The notes: a model not told the origin generated them from the sequence alone. Counted from the stretch's first letter, positions 46,892 to 58,029 are shown. The stretch is 64,000 nt of DNA from Microbacterium sufflavum (GCF_023091155.1 NZ_JAHWXK010000001.1:2790001-2854000); one strand, 5' to 3'. Numbers and translations: made by a program.

Positions 46892-47817
46892 ACGCGGGGT
46901 GCGGGGTCCGTGGGCCCCTGGCTCGGCTTCGGGGTGAAGGCGCTGCCGATGCCCTTCAGTGCCTCCGTCAGTTCGCTGGGCACGATCCACAGCTTGTTGG
47001 ACGGGCCCTCGCTGATCTTCGGCAGCATCTGGAGGTACTGATACGCGAGGAGCTTGTCGTCGGGAGCGCCCTGATGGATCGCGCTGAAGACGTTCTGGAT
47101 CGCCTCCGCCTCGCCCTGGGCACGGAGCACGGCCGCCTGCTTGTCGCCCTCCGCCCGCAGGATCTCCGCCTGCCGCAGACCCTCCGCCTCGAGGATGGCG
47201 GACTGCTTGGTGCCCTCCGCCGTGAGGATGGCGGCACGACGGTCCCGCTCGGCGCGCATCTGCTTCTCCATGGAGTCCTGGATCGAGACGGGCGGGTCGA
47301 TGGCCTTCAGCTCGACGCGACCGACGCGGATGCCCCACTTGCCGGTGGCCTCGTCCAGCACCACGCGGAGCTGCCCGTTGATGTTGTCGCGGCTGGTCAG
47401 TGCCTCTTCGAGGTTGAGACCGCCGACGACGTTGCGCAGGGTGGTCGTGGTGAGCTGCTCGACGGCGCCGAGGTAGTTGGCGATCTCGTATGTCGCCGCG
47501 CGCGCGTCCGTCACTTGGAAATAGACGACGGTATCGATCGACACGACCAGGTTGTCCTCCGTGATCACCGGCTGGGGCGGGAAGGAGACGACCTGCTCGC
47601 GCATGTCGATCAGCGGGCGGAGGCGATCGATGAAGGGCACCAGGATGTTCAGCCCGGGGGAGAGGGTCTTGTGGTAGCGCCCGAGCCGCTCGACGACACC
47701 CGCGGTCGCCTGGGGGATGATGCGGATGGCCCTGGCGATGGTGACGATCACGAAGATGATGACCGCGATCACCAGGATCCAGATGATCACCGTGGGGATG
47801 AACGATGCGTCGTCCAC
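46888..47817 (-). CDS. SPFH/stomatin-prohibitin family membrane protein (QmcA-like)
   Basis: A 309-residue protein with one N-terminal membrane helix (about 7-29, IPTVIIWILVIAVIIFVIVT), an SPFH/Band-7 domain (about 30-205: RIIPQATAGVVERLGRYHKTLSPGLN...) and a coiled-coil repeat (AEGTKQSAILEAEGLRQAEILRAEGDKQ, in pieces) with Ala/Glu/Gly. It is the QmcA/HflK-like partner that usually accompanies NfeD. The start is GTG with AGGAG upstream, and the 3' end overlaps the GDPD gene. Confidence 0.93.
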   Translation of the reverse strand: MDDASFIPTVIIWILVIAVIIFVIVTIARAIRIIPQATAGVVERLGRYHKTLSPGLNILVPFIDRLRPLIDMREQVVSFPPQPVITEDNLVVSIDTVVYFQVTDARAATYEIANYLGAVEQLTTTTLRNVVGGLNLEEALTSRDNINGQLRVVLDEATGKWGIRVGRVELKAIDPPVSIQDSMEKQMRAERDRRAAILTAEGTKQSAILEAEGLRQAEILRAEGDKQAAVLRAQGEAEAIQNVFSAIHQGAPDDKLLAYQYLQMLPKISEGPSNKLWIVPSELTEALKGIGSAFTPKPSQGPTDPAPRV

Positions 47818-47825
47818 GTGTTCTC

Positions 47826-48299
47826 CTAGTCGTTGAGGGGACGGACGATCGCCGTGGCGCCGTTGATGGCGGTGACGGCGATCGGAGCGCCCTGGGGGAT
47901 GGGCACGGGGGAGGACGAGCGGGCCGTCCAGGTGTCGCCGTTGGCGAGCTTGGCTTGCCCGGACACCTGCGTGATGTCGCTCAGTGCGAAGCCGCGCAGA
48001 TCGACCAGAGCATCCACGTTCGACCGGGCCGGGTCGGCGCCGCGATGCAGCCGCCGCAGCAGCGGAGGCCGGAGGAACAGGATGAAGAGGGCGGCAGCGA
48101 TGCCGGCGATGATGATCTGGATCCACACCGGCACGCCGAGGAAGTCCGTGACGAGTCCGACCAGGCCGCCGAAGCTGAGCATGAGGAACGTGAAGTCCAG
48201 CGAGAGCATCTCGATCACGAGGAAGACGGCGATGAGGACCAGCCATCCGATCCACGCCCACTGGTCGATGAACACGACGAAAGTCGAGAAGTTGTCCAT
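47826..48299 (-). CDS. NfeD-family membrane protein
   Basis: A 157-residue protein of the short NfeD type. Three or four membrane helices (about 15-75, with WAWIGWLVLIAVFLVIEMLS and VPVWIQIIIAGIAAALFILFL) and a C-terminal OB-fold (about 90-155: LVDLRGFALSDI...GDTWTARSSSPVPIPQGAPIAVT, in pieces). No N-terminal serine protease domain. It forms an operon with the SPFH gene, the standard pairing thought to organise membrane microdomains. AAAGGAGG is close to the ATG. Confidence 0.92.
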   Translation of the reverse strand: MDNFSTFVVFIDQWAWIGWLVLIAVFLVIEMLSLDFTFLMLSFGGLVGLVTDFLGVPVWIQIIIAGIAAALFILFLRPPLLRRLHRGADPARSNVDALVDLRGFALSDITQVSGQAKLANGDTWTARSSSPVPIPQGAPIAVTAINGATAIVRPLND

Positions 48300-48367
48300 T
48301 CGGCCTCCTTTGTGGTCAACGTATCACGCGCTGCCCCGGCGATCGGGGTGCCCTCGCGACCGCTTGG

Positions 48368-48420
48368 TAATGTGAGAGAGCCGTGCGCTCACGGCGTTTC
48401 ACGCATCATGAGGAGTCACC
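48368..48420 (+). promoter_or_regulatory. Promoter and 5' leader hairpin of SDR gene
   Basis: A TAATGT -10 box (48368-48373) is followed by a short hairpin GCCGTG-CGCT-CACGGC (48380-48395) and GAGGAG before the GTG start. This is an ordinary leadered transcript, unlike the many leaderless ones in the window. Confidence 0.4.
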
Positions 48421-49185
48421 GTGACCGACGTTCTTCCCGCAGGATCCCTCGACGGCAAGGTCGCCCTCGTGACCGGCTCGTCCCGGGGGATCGGCGCCGA
48501 CACCGTCCGCTACCTCGCCGAGGCGGGCGCCGACGTCGTGATCAACTTCCGCAACAAGGCTCCGCGCGCGGAGAAGCTCGCTGCAGAACTGCGCGAACTC
48601 GGTCGGCGGGTCCTCGTCGTCGGCGCGGATCTGACTGACACGGCGTCGGTGGACGCCATGTTCGACGCGGTGCGCGCGGAGTTCGGCCGCCTCGACGTGC
48701 TCGTGCTCAACGCCTCGGGCGGTATGGAGTCCGGGATGGCGGAGGACTACGCCCTCACGCTGAACCGCGACGCGCAGCTGAACGTGCTGAACGCGGCCAC
48801 CCCGTTGCTCGACGACGGCGCCCGTGTCGTCTTCGTGACCAGCCACCAGGCCCACTTCATCCGCACCACCCCGACGATGCCGGAGTACGAGCCGGTCGCC
48901 CTCTCCAAGCGCGCCGGTGAGGATGCGCTGCGCGAGCTCATCCCCGGTCTCGCCGAGAAGGGCGTCGGTTTCACCGTGGTCTCCGGTGACATGATCGAGG
49001 GCACCATCACGGCCACGCTCCTGGAGCGTGCGAACCCCGGGGCCATTGCGGAGCGCCGCGAGTCGGCCGGGCGCCTGTACAACGTGTCCGAGTTCGCGGC
49101 CGAGGTCGCGAAGGCGGTCATCGATCCGGTCCCCGAGGACAACACGCGGCTCGTCGGCGACGTGAGCGCCTTCACCGCCTCCTGA
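48421..49185 (+). CDS. SDR-family oxidoreductase, atypical active site
   Basis: A 254-residue short-chain dehydrogenase/reductase. The cofactor motif TGSSRGIG (18-25) and NASGG-like LNASG are present. The usual catalytic Tyr of YxxxK is replaced: the alignment gives V159-A-L-S-K163, with the only nearby Tyr at 156. Activity may therefore differ or be absent. The start is GTG with GAGGAG 6 nt upstream. A strong terminator follows. The substrate is unknown. Confidence 0.85.
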   Translation: MTDVLPAGSLDGKVALVTGSSRGIGADTVRYLAEAGADVVINFRNKAPRAEKLAAELRELGRRVLVVGADLTDTASVDAMFDAVRAEFGRLDVLVLNASGGMESGMAEDYALTLNRDAQLNVLNAATPLLDDGARVVFVTSHQAHFIRTTPTMPEYEPVALSKRAGEDALRELIPGLAEKGVGFTVVSGDMIEGTITATLLERANPGAIAERRESAGRLYNVSEFAAEVAKAVIDPVPEDNTRLVGDVSAFTAS

Positions 49186-49194
49186 TCCTCGGAT

Positions 49195-49239
49195 ACGACT
49201 CCGCCCCGGCCCGCTTGTGCGGCACCGGGGCGGAGTCGT
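49195..49239. terminator. Bidirectional terminator (SDR/HdeD)
   Basis: A perfect 15-bp outer stem ACGACTCCGCCCCGG with its complement, and an inner 4-bp extension, between convergent genes. Confidence 0.85.
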
Positions 49240-49248
49240 CTCGTGCGG

Positions 49249-49845
49249 TCAGACGGCGGGGGAGCCCTGCACGTCGGCGATCACATTCTTCTCGTCCTTG
49301 CCCAGCGTGATGGCCCGGACGATCTGGACGATGCCGAGCACGATCAGCGAGATGCCGAGGAGCAGCCAGAACGCGAAGCCCGCGATGGCCGGCGAGAACA
49401 GCACGATGATTCCGGCGACGATGCTGAGGATCGCGTAGAGCACGGTCCAGACGCGGGACCCGTCGCTGCCGAGGAGCGAGAGGGCCACGACACCGTCGAC
49501 GATCCAGCTCACGCCGATGAAGATGACCACGACCAGGGCGAGCGTCGCCGCCGCCACGTTGAGGTTGAAGAACGCGATGACTCCGGCCGCGATGTACAGC
49601 AGGCCGAGGACGATGTGGCCGACCCGTGCCCAGCCGCCCTTCGCCTGCGAGAAGATGCCGAGCCCGATGTAGACGATGCCGGCGACGACGAGGTACGACG
49701 CGAAGATCGCCGTGACGATGACGGCCGACTTGACCGGCCAGACGAGCAGGACGATGCCTGCGAGCAGGGCGAGGACGCCGGACACGGCGAGGGCGATGCG
49801 GATGGAGGAGAAGAACGACTTCGTCTCGTTGATTGCTTCAGACAT
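49249..49845 (-). CDS. HdeD-family membrane protein (DUF308)
   Basis: A 198-residue integral membrane protein with six helices in three repeated pairs, typical of HdeD/DUF308 proteins linked to acid stress in Escherichia. It has a short cytosolic N-terminus (MSEAINETKSFFSS) and the motif LLLGISLIVLGIVQIVRAI near the C-terminus. The start is ATG 49845, with AAAGGG 8-13 nt upstream. It converges with the SDR gene and is divergent from the AraC gene. The role in actinobacteria is unknown. Confidence 0.88.
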   Translation of the reverse strand: MSEAINETKSFFSSIRIALAVSGVLALLAGIVLLVWPVKSAVIVTAIFASYLVVAGIVYIGLGIFSQAKGGWARVGHIVLGLLYIAAGVIAFFNLNVAAATLALVVVIFIGVSWIVDGVVALSLLGSDGSRVWTVLYAILSIVAGIIVLFSPAIAGFAFWLLLGISLIVLGIVQIVRAITLGKDEKNVIADVQGSPAV

Positions 49846-49971
49846 GGTTGGGGACCCTTTCTGAGAAGATCCTGTGAGGATGCCCCCCAGGGTAGCGCTC
49901 GCCAGGCGTTCGCGGGGGAGGACCGCCGGAACGCGTCGCACTCCGACACCACGCGACACCCCACGTCATGG

Positions 49972-49977
49972 CAGGAT
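49972..49977 (+). promoter_or_regulatory. Possible -10 box of AraC-VOC-UvrA operon
   Basis: CAGGAT, 6 nt before GTG 49984, a one-base variant of the TAGNNT box at the leaderless spacing. Confidence 0.35.
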
Positions 49978-49983
49978 CGTCTC

Positions 49984-50420
<437 letters not shown>

Positions 50421-50424
<4 letters not shown>

Positions 50425-50840
50425 GCATCATGAACATCAGCATCCACTACGCGTTCCTCCCGCACACCGACGCCGAGGCGGCGCTCCGGTTCTACCGCGA
50501 CGCCCTCGGCTTCGAGGTGCGCAACGATGTCGGCTACGACGGGCTGCGTTGGCTGACCGTCGGCCCGACGGACCAACCGGAGACCTCCCTCGTGCTGCAT
50601 CCGCCGGCGACGGACCCGGGCATCACCGACACCGAGCGGCAGACCATCCTCGAGCTGATCGCGAAAGGAAGCTACGGCGCGCTCACCCTCGCGAGCGATG
50701 ACCTCGACGCCGTGTTCGAGCGTCTCGTGGAGGCGGGGGCCGATGTCGTGCAGGAGCCGATGGATCAGCCGTACGGCGTGCGCGACTGCGCGTTCCGCGA
50801 CCCGGCGGGCAACCTCCTCCGTATCAACCAGGCCGGCTGA
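50421..50840 (+). CDS. VOC-family (glyoxalase/bleomycin-resistance-like) protein
   Basis: A 139-residue vicinal-oxygen-chelate protein with two beta-alpha-beta-beta-beta repeats. The N-terminal FLPHTDAEAALRFYRDALGFE and C-terminal RDCAFRDPAGNLLRINQ are typical. It may sequester or modify a toxic compound or be a dioxygenase or epimerase. The start GTG overlaps the AraC stop, and GTG/ATG 50430 is an alternative. It sits between AraC and the short-UvrA gene. Confidence 0.88.
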
Positions 50841-50877
50841 CGCCACCGGCGACGCCGCCCCGAACAGAAGGACACCG

Positions 50878-53238
<2,361 letters not shown>

Positions 53239-53257
53239 TCACGCAGACGTGATCGCC

Positions 53258-53294
53258 ACGGGACCGCGTCGTGCGTGCGACGACGCGGTCCCGT
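53258..53294 (+). terminator. Terminator hairpin after the short-UvrA gene
   Basis: A perfect 15-bp stem ACGGGACCGCGTCGT with its complement and a 7-nt loop, preceded by a smaller hairpin GATCACG-CAGA-CGTGATC (53237-53254). It lies inside the 3' end of the convergent small gene. Confidence 0.8.
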
Positions 53295-53601
53295 TCGGCG
53301 GAGCGTTCACGTCGACGCGGATCGGCGAGAGAGGCGTCCAGCGCCGCACCGTTCGGGAATCGATACAACTGGACCTCGTGGGGCGCGTCGTCACCGGATG
53401 TGGAGATCGCACGCTGCAGGAGAACGCCGCCGTGGTCTGGAAGGAACGCCAGCACCACGTCTTCATAGCGGCTCAGTTCCACGGCCAGCCCGGGACGCGC
53501 CCAGAGCAGGCAACACAACTCGATCGGGCGTTCGTGTGCAGCGTTCCTGGGTTCGATCATGACAGCGTGTGGGCGACGTCGCTCGGCCGCGGTGCCCCTC
53601 G

Positions 53602-53626
53602 TGCATTAACCGATAATGCACATTAT
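53602..53626. promoter_or_regulatory. Overlapping AT-rich palindromes (candidate operator)
   Basis: TGCATTA-N5-TAATGCA (53602-53620) overlaps ATAATG-CA-CATTAT (53613-53626). Three CATTA/TAATG half-sites in alternating orientation lie in a 216-bp gap between the small barrel protein (minus) and the flavin-type protein (minus). The rest of that gap (53561-53776) shows no supportable gene. Confidence 0.55.
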
Positions 53627-53776
53627 GTCAGGTCAGACGAGAAGCGGGTGGGGTCGTCGACCCTGCCGCCTCTCCCTGCCGCCCTTACCCGCCACCGCTG
53701 CACGAGCGCCCAAGCGGTGCGTCGCGCAGTACCGTCGGTCGACCGGTAGGGATTCGCGCGGTCTTGACGCGGCCGC

Positions 53777-54205
53777 TCAGCTCCAGAGGGCTTCGACGAT
53801 CACGGGTACGGCATCGGAGACGTCGTAGGAACGAACCCACCGCGGTCGCACGATGACGAGCGCGAATCCAGGATCGGTCACGCGCGATCCCGGAGCGTGC
53901 CGCAAGAACACCGGCTCCAGCTCCTTCGCCCGCGCGGCCGAAGCCACCTCGGCGCTCCCCTCGAGCTGCAGGGTCACCGACCCCTCTGTGCCCACCACGA
54001 GCGCCACTGCACCATTGACCACGAGGTTCGCGACCTTGCGCGACTCGGAGCGGCTCGTGAACAGGATCGTCCCATCGTCGAGAGCCACCATTCCAACGAG
54101 CGCGGCCTCCGGCTCGCCGCCCGCTGACACGGTCGCCGCGACGCCGCGCCCGTGCTCACGGATGAACATGACCACCGAAACTCTGTCGTGGGGATCGATG
54201 GCCAT
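53777..54205 (-). CDS. Pyridoxamine-5'-phosphate-oxidase-like (PPOX) flavin or F420-binding protein
   Basis: A 142-residue split-barrel protein. The core VAATVSAGGEPEAALVGMVALDDGTILFTSRSESRKVANL (in pieces) and VTLQLEGSAEV are typical of the general PPOX group, which bind FMN, F420 or heme; cofactor not predictable. The start MAIDPHD is chosen because TAGTCT lies 7 nt upstream. GTG 54211 is the alternative. It is separate from the VOC gene upstream by 30 bp. Confidence 0.85.
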   Translation of the reverse strand: MAIDPHDRVSVVMFIREHGRGVAATVSAGGEPEAALVGMVALDDGTILFTSRSESRKVANLVVNGAVALVVGTEGSVTLQLEGSAEVASAARAKELEPVFLRHAPGSRVTDPGFALVIVRPRWVRSYDVSDAVPVIVEALWS

Positions 54206-54212
54206 GCTCACG

Positions 54213-54218
54213 AGACTA
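54213..54218 (-). promoter_or_regulatory. -10 box deciding the PPOX start
   Basis: TAGTCT on the minus strand, 7 nt before ATG 54205, implying a leaderless transcript and disfavouring GTG 54211. Confidence 0.45.
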
Positions 54219-54235
54219 ACGCCGTCGCCCCGGAC

Positions 54236-54604
54236 TCACGCGGCCGACCAGACTCCCAGCTCGTTGCCCGACGGGTCCGCGAAGTGCAGCCGTCGTCCGC
54301 CCGGGAAGTCGTACGGCTCCTGCAGGATGCGCCCGCCGGCGGGTTCGATCGCGTCGCGCGTGGCATCGAGGTCGTCGGAGTAGAGCAGCACGAGGGGGCC
54401 TCCGACGGGGCGCGGCTCCTCGGCGAGGAGCAGTCCCCCGACCTCGCTGCCGTCTCCCCTGCCCGAAGCGATCCCGGCGTACGTGGGGCCGTAGTCGACG
54501 AACTCCCACCCGAACGCCGACGCATAGAACTGCTTCGCTGCGGCGAGGTCGGTGACGACGAGCTCGACATAGTCGATGGTGTGGTGCTGCGAGGTTCCTG
54601 TCAT
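54236..54604 (-). CDS. VOC-family protein
   Basis: A 122-residue glyoxalase-fold protein with TIDYVELVVTDLAAAKQFYASAFGWEFVDYGPTYAGI (in pieces) and a C-terminal LHFADPSGNELGVWSA. The His/Glu metal positions of enzymatic members are partly present. Function unknown. ATG 54604 is chosen from the family N-terminus and the -10 box TAGCGT 7 nt upstream; upstream in-frame codons are antisense of the MFS gene start. Confidence 0.88.
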   Translation of the reverse strand: MTGTSQHHTIDYVELVVTDLAAAKQFYASAFGWEFVDYGPTYAGIASGRGDGSEVGGLLLAEEPRPVGGPLVLLYSDDLDATRDAIEPAGGRILQEPYDFPGGRRLHFADPSGNELGVWSAA

Positions 54605-54611
54605 GCGGCGC

Positions 54612-54617
54612 ACGCTA
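54612..54617 (-). promoter_or_regulatory. -10 box of second VOC gene
   Basis: TAGCGT on the minus strand, 7 nt before ATG 54604. Confidence 0.45.
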
Positions 54618-54665
54618 CCGGCGGGCACCGACATCGCGCTCGTCCGGCGCGTCGGCGGGCAGGAG

Positions 54666-54671
54666 TAGCGT
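54666..54671 (+). promoter_or_regulatory. -10 box of MFS gene 1
   Basis: TAGCGT, 6 nt before GTG 54678, supporting the GTG start. It is divergent from the VOC gene 60 bp away. Confidence 0.45.
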
Positions 54672-54677
54672 GGAACG

Positions 54678-56015
54678 GTGCCGCCCCTCTCCCCCGCATC
54701 CGCCTCTCCGGGGTGGCGCGCGTGGACCATCTGGTCGGTCGGTGTCGCCGCCTACGTGCTCGCGATCACCAACCGCACCTCGCTGGGGGCCGTGGGTGTC
54801 GAGGCGGCGGATCGCTTCCAGGCCGACGCATCCACCCTCGCGCTGTTCGCCGTCGTCCAGCTGGCGGTCTATGGCGGGATGCAGATCCCGATCGGCGTGC
54901 TCCTCGACCGCTACGGGTCGCGGCCCATCATCACGATCGGGATGCTGCTCATGGCGGCCGGGCAGCTCACCATGGCGCTGTCCCCCAGCGTCGGCATCGC
55001 CATCGTCGCGCGTGTGCTCCTGGGCGCGGGCGACGCCGCGGTATTCCCCGCCGTGCTGCGCCTCGTGGCGACCTGGTTCCCCGCGCAACGCGGACCGCTC
55101 ATGGTGCAGTTCACCGGGATCATCGGTCAGGCGGGGCAGCTCATCGCCCTGGTACCCGTCGCTGCACTGTTGCACGCGACCAGCTGGAGCATCACGTTCG
55201 GCAGCATCGCCGGGCTCGGACTGCTATTCACGGTGCTGGTCTGGTTCGTCATCCGCAACCATCCGCCGGAGCGGGGCGCGGACGTGACGGTGAACACGGA
55301 CACCGGCGTCGTCCGCGTCGTCACGTCCGCCATCGACACCGGCGTCGGAATCCGGGCGGCGTGGGCGCACCCGGGAACCCGCCTCGCGTTCTGGTCCCAC
55401 TTCACCACCCCGTTCGCCGGCACGGCCTTCGTCCTCCTCTGGGGCATGCCGTTCCTCACCGTCGGCGAAGGGCTTCGGCCCGCGGCTGCCGCTGGGATCA
55501 TCTCGATCTACGTGGTCGCCGGAATGGTCCTGGGGCCGGTGATCGGCGATCTGTCGCGGCGCCTTCCGAACCACCGTTCCCTCGCCCTCGTGCTCCCGGC
55601 TGTCGGGGTGCAGGCGGCGGCATGGATCGCGGTGATCGCCCTCCCCGGGCCGGCTCCGGCGTGGCTGCTCACCGTGCTCGCCGTCGCCCTGGCCACCGGG
55701 GGCCCGGCATCGATGATCGCGTTCGATCACGCCCGCACCCACAACCCGAGCCACCGGCTGAGCACCGCCACCGGCGTCACCAACGCGGGGGGCTTCATCG
55801 CCGCACTCCTCGCGATCTTCCTGATCGGGCTGCTCCTCGACGTGCAGGGCGCAGGCACGCCCGAGACCTACTCCCTCGACGCATTCCGGCTGGCGTTCCT
55901 CGCGCCCCTCCCCCTCTGGGCGCTGGGTGTGACCTTCATCCTGATCGAACGCAAGCGCACACGCATCCGCATGGGCCTGGATCCCGAGCGACGCCGGCGC
56001 TCGCCCCTAGGATGA
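54678..56015 (+). CDS. MFS transporter (nitrate/organic-acid or sugar-phosphate type)
   Basis: A 445-residue major facilitator with 12 membrane helices. The loop 2-3 signature GVLLDRYGSRPIITIGMLL is intact, and RVLLGAGDAAVFPAVLRLVATWFP follows. Homologues of this size in actinobacteria are annotated as generic MFS permeases; the substrate cannot be read from sequence. GTG start with the -10 box. It is followed 4 nt later by the DUF4232 gene on its own -10 box. Confidence 0.85.
   Translation: MPPLSPASASPGWRAWTIWSVGVAAYVLAITNRTSLGAVGVEAADRFQADASTLALFAVVQLAVYGGMQIPIGVLLDRYGSRPIITIGMLLMAAGQLTMALSPSVGIAIVARVLLGAGDAAVFPAVLRLVATWFPAQRGPLMVQFTGIIGQAGQLIALVPVAALLHATSWSITFGSIAGLGLLFTVLVWFVIRNHPPERGADVTVNTDTGVVRVVTSAIDTGVGIRAAWAHPGTRLAFWSHFTTPFAGTAFVLLWGMPFLTVGEGLRPAAAAGIISIYVVAGMVLGPVIGDLSRRLPNHRSLALVLPAVGVQAAAWIAVIALPGPAPAWLLTVLAVALATGGPASMIAFDHARTHNPSHRLSTATGVTNAGGFIAALLAIFLIGLLLDVQGAGTPETYSLDAFRLAFLAPLPLWALGVTFILIERKRTRIRMGLDPERRRRSPLG
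56008..56013 (+). promoter_or_regulatory. -10 box of DUF4232 gene
   Basis: TAGGAT, 6 nt before ATG 56020; it lies at the 3' end of the MFS gene. Confidence 0.45.
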
Positions 56016-56019
56016 GCGC

Positions 56020-57198
56020 ATGGCCTCCGCTCCCCCCTCGGCTCCTTCCCGTCTCGACGAGTCGGACCGGCGGCGGATCGCTCGCCTCCCCCGTGGCGTC
56101 ACGGCCGGTCTGATCCTCGCCGCGCTGTGGCTGCTCGCCGGAGGTGCCGCGAGGCTCTGGGGCTCCGACATCGTGGTCACCCGACTCCTCAGCTTCTTCG
56201 GCGTCGGTCCCGTCCAGGCCAACACCTGGGGCCTCCCGGCGGCATGGACGCCTGTCCTGCTCGTGCTCGTGGCGGCGGTGCTGGCATCGGTCACCTGGTT
56301 CGTGTCCGACCGCGTCGCTCCATCCGGCCGCGGCATCTGGGCTCTGTGGTTCGCCGCCGTCATCGCGGGGGCCGTGCTCGGGCTCGGGCTGGACGCGATC
56401 CGGGCGATCTCGTACCTGCAGGACTTCGGCCTGCGCGGACTCACCGTGGCCGTGGTGGAAAGCGCTCCCGTGACGACGTACTGGGCGGTGATGAGCGGCT
56501 GGATCCCGGCCGTCCTCCTCGGCCGTCGTGACGGGCAGGCGGCTCCGCCGGTTCGAGCGCGCACCGCGCTGATCAGTGCGCTCGTCAGCGTCGCGCTGTT
56601 CGTCGTCGGCGGCGGGCTCGCCGACGACGCGCGACAGCAGGACATCATCCGTGAGAACGCCGCACAACAGGCGACGACGGACGACACCGGCGCGCTCATC
56701 GATCCGACCGCCGTCGGCGATCCCGTCGCCGAGACCGCTCCGGGCGTCGGTGCACCGACCCTCCAGACCGACGCCTGCACCGGCGACCGCGCCACGCTGC
56801 TCCTCGGTGCAGCGGACGGAGCCACAGGACACCGGGCCCAGGCGATCCACCTGGTCAACGTGAGCGAGCAGCCGTGCGTGATCGAGGGCTATCCGGACAT
56901 CGCCTTCGCCGACCAGAACGGACACGCGCTCGACGTCGAGGTGGTTCCGGGATCGTCGTTCCTCGCCACGGACGACGGGAGCGCCACGATCACCGTTCCC
57001 CCGCAGGGACAGGCGACCGCGGTGCTCGGCTGGGACGCCAACGCGACCGCGGGGGCGCTCGTGGCACGGCAGCTCTACGCAGCTCGCCTTCCGGGGCTGG
57101 AGCGCGGTTCGTGGCCGGTCGAGCTCGACATCGTCGCGGGATCCACCGTCGAGGTCACGGCGTGGAAGCTCGACACGTCCGCCGGGGCAGCCCCGTAG
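56020..57198 (+). CDS. DUF4232-domain membrane protein
   Basis: A 392-residue protein with an N-terminal membrane region of about five helices (29-190) and a C-terminal extracellular DUF4232 beta domain (about 240-390). The latter begins TDACTGDRATLLLGAADGATGHRAQ and ends VTAWKLD. DUF4232 modules are found in actinobacterial envelope and lipoproteins; function unknown. It converges with the arginase-fold gene, 18 bp away. Confidence 0.88.
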   Translation: MASAPPSAPSRLDESDRRRIARLPRGVTAGLILAALWLLAGGAARLWGSDIVVTRLLSFFGVGPVQANTWGLPAAWTPVLLVLVAAVLASVTWFVSDRVAPSGRGIWALWFAAVIAGAVLGLGLDAIRAISYLQDFGLRGLTVAVVESAPVTTYWAVMSGWIPAVLLGRRDGQAAPPVRARTALISALVSVALFVVGGGLADDARQQDIIRENAAQQATTDDTGALIDPTAVGDPVAETAPGVGAPTLQTDACTGDRATLLLGAADGATGHRAQAIHLVNVSEQPCVIEGYPDIAFADQNGHALDVEVVPGSSFLATDDGSATITVPPQGQATAVLGWDANATAGALVARQLYAARLPGLERGSWPVELDIVAGSTVEVTAWKLDTSAGAAP

Positions 57199-57216
57199 CC
57201 GGTACGCTCCCTGTCT

Positions 57217-58029
57217 TCAGCGCAGCAGGTGCTGGACGGTCTCGAGGACGAGCTCCACGCTGACGCGCTCCGGGACCTCGGCGTCGCCCGCTTCGAACTC
57301 CGCCAGCTCGACACCGCGGACACTCTCAGCCGGGAGCGAGGCGAACAGCGCGGCGATCTGGTGCGGGAGCAGCCCGTCGCCCACGCGGTACGCGGCGGGG
57401 ATGTACCCGGGCTCGAGCACGTCCCAGTCCACGTGGATCCACACGGGTCGTCCGGCGACGAGCTCCCGGAGTCGCTCCGGGGTGCTCTCCCCCGGGCTGA
57501 GCACCGTGACGCCGTTGGCCGCCAGCAGCTCGGCCTCCGCGGGGTCGATGTCGCGCCCGCCCACCACGACCACCTGGCGCGGATCCACCCCGGCACCGTG
57601 ACCGCTGTCCCAGAGCCCGCAGGCGGCCGCGAGCACCATGCCGCCGAGGTAGCCCGATCCGGTCGTGTCCGGTGTGTTGAAGTCGCCGTGCGCGTCGATC
57701 CACAGCACGACCGCATCGGGGTGATGCTCCGCGACGGCCGGGAGGGTGCCGAGGCTCGCGGCGCAGGTGTTCGTCACGAGCAGCGGGGTCGCGCCCGAGG
57801 AGATCGCTGTGTCGACGGCGTGACGCAGGCCCGTGAGCGTCGTCGCCGCGGCAGGCAGCGCCTCGCTCCAGTCGTCCTGGCGGGAAGCGTCGGGAGTGCC
57901 CACCACCTGCGCGTCAGTGCCGAGGAGCGCGGACAGGGCGTCGGCCACGAGCCGGGCGCCCACCAGGGCCCCGTCGGTGCGGTCGGCCACACGGCCCTGG
58001 GACAGGATGAGCGAGAACGGGGAGGACAT
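57217..58029 (-). CDS. Arginase-superfamily protein lacking the first metal histidine
   Basis: A 270-residue ureohydrolase-fold protein. The second metal motif DAHGDFN (112-118) and the third, HVDWDV with Asp201/Asp203, are conserved. The first motif, normally GGDHS with a metal His, reads TNTCAAS, with Cys89 at the aligned His position. It may bind one Mn, use Cys, or not be a ureohydrolase at all. The start ATG 58029 has a weak GAGACT box 6 nt upstream. No arginine or agmatine genes are nearby. Confidence 0.85.
   Translation of the reverse strand: MSSPFSLILSQGRVADRTDGALVGARLVADALSALLGTDAQVVGTPDASRQDDWSEALPAAATTLTGLRHAVDTAISSGATPLLVTNTCAASLGTLPAVAEHHPDAVVLWIDAHGDFNTPDTTGSGYLGGMVLAAACGLWDSGHGAGVDPRQVVVVGGRDIDPAEAELLAANGVTVLSPGESTPERLRELVAGRPVWIHVDWDVLEPGYIPAAYRVGDGLLPHQIAALFASLPAESVRGVELAEFEAGDAEVPERVSVELVLETVQHLLR

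Noticed and set aside
53249..53749. Plus-strand 166-codon frame after the short-UvrA gene.
   Set aside because: It has no recognisable domain and runs through the terminator hairpin and the palindrome cluster. The minus-strand frame has family-like sequence.
53616..53828. Plus-strand 70-codon frame starting in the AT-rich palindrome.
   Set aside because: Composition is Arg/Ser-rich, there is no RBS and no homology. It overlaps the end of the PPOX gene.
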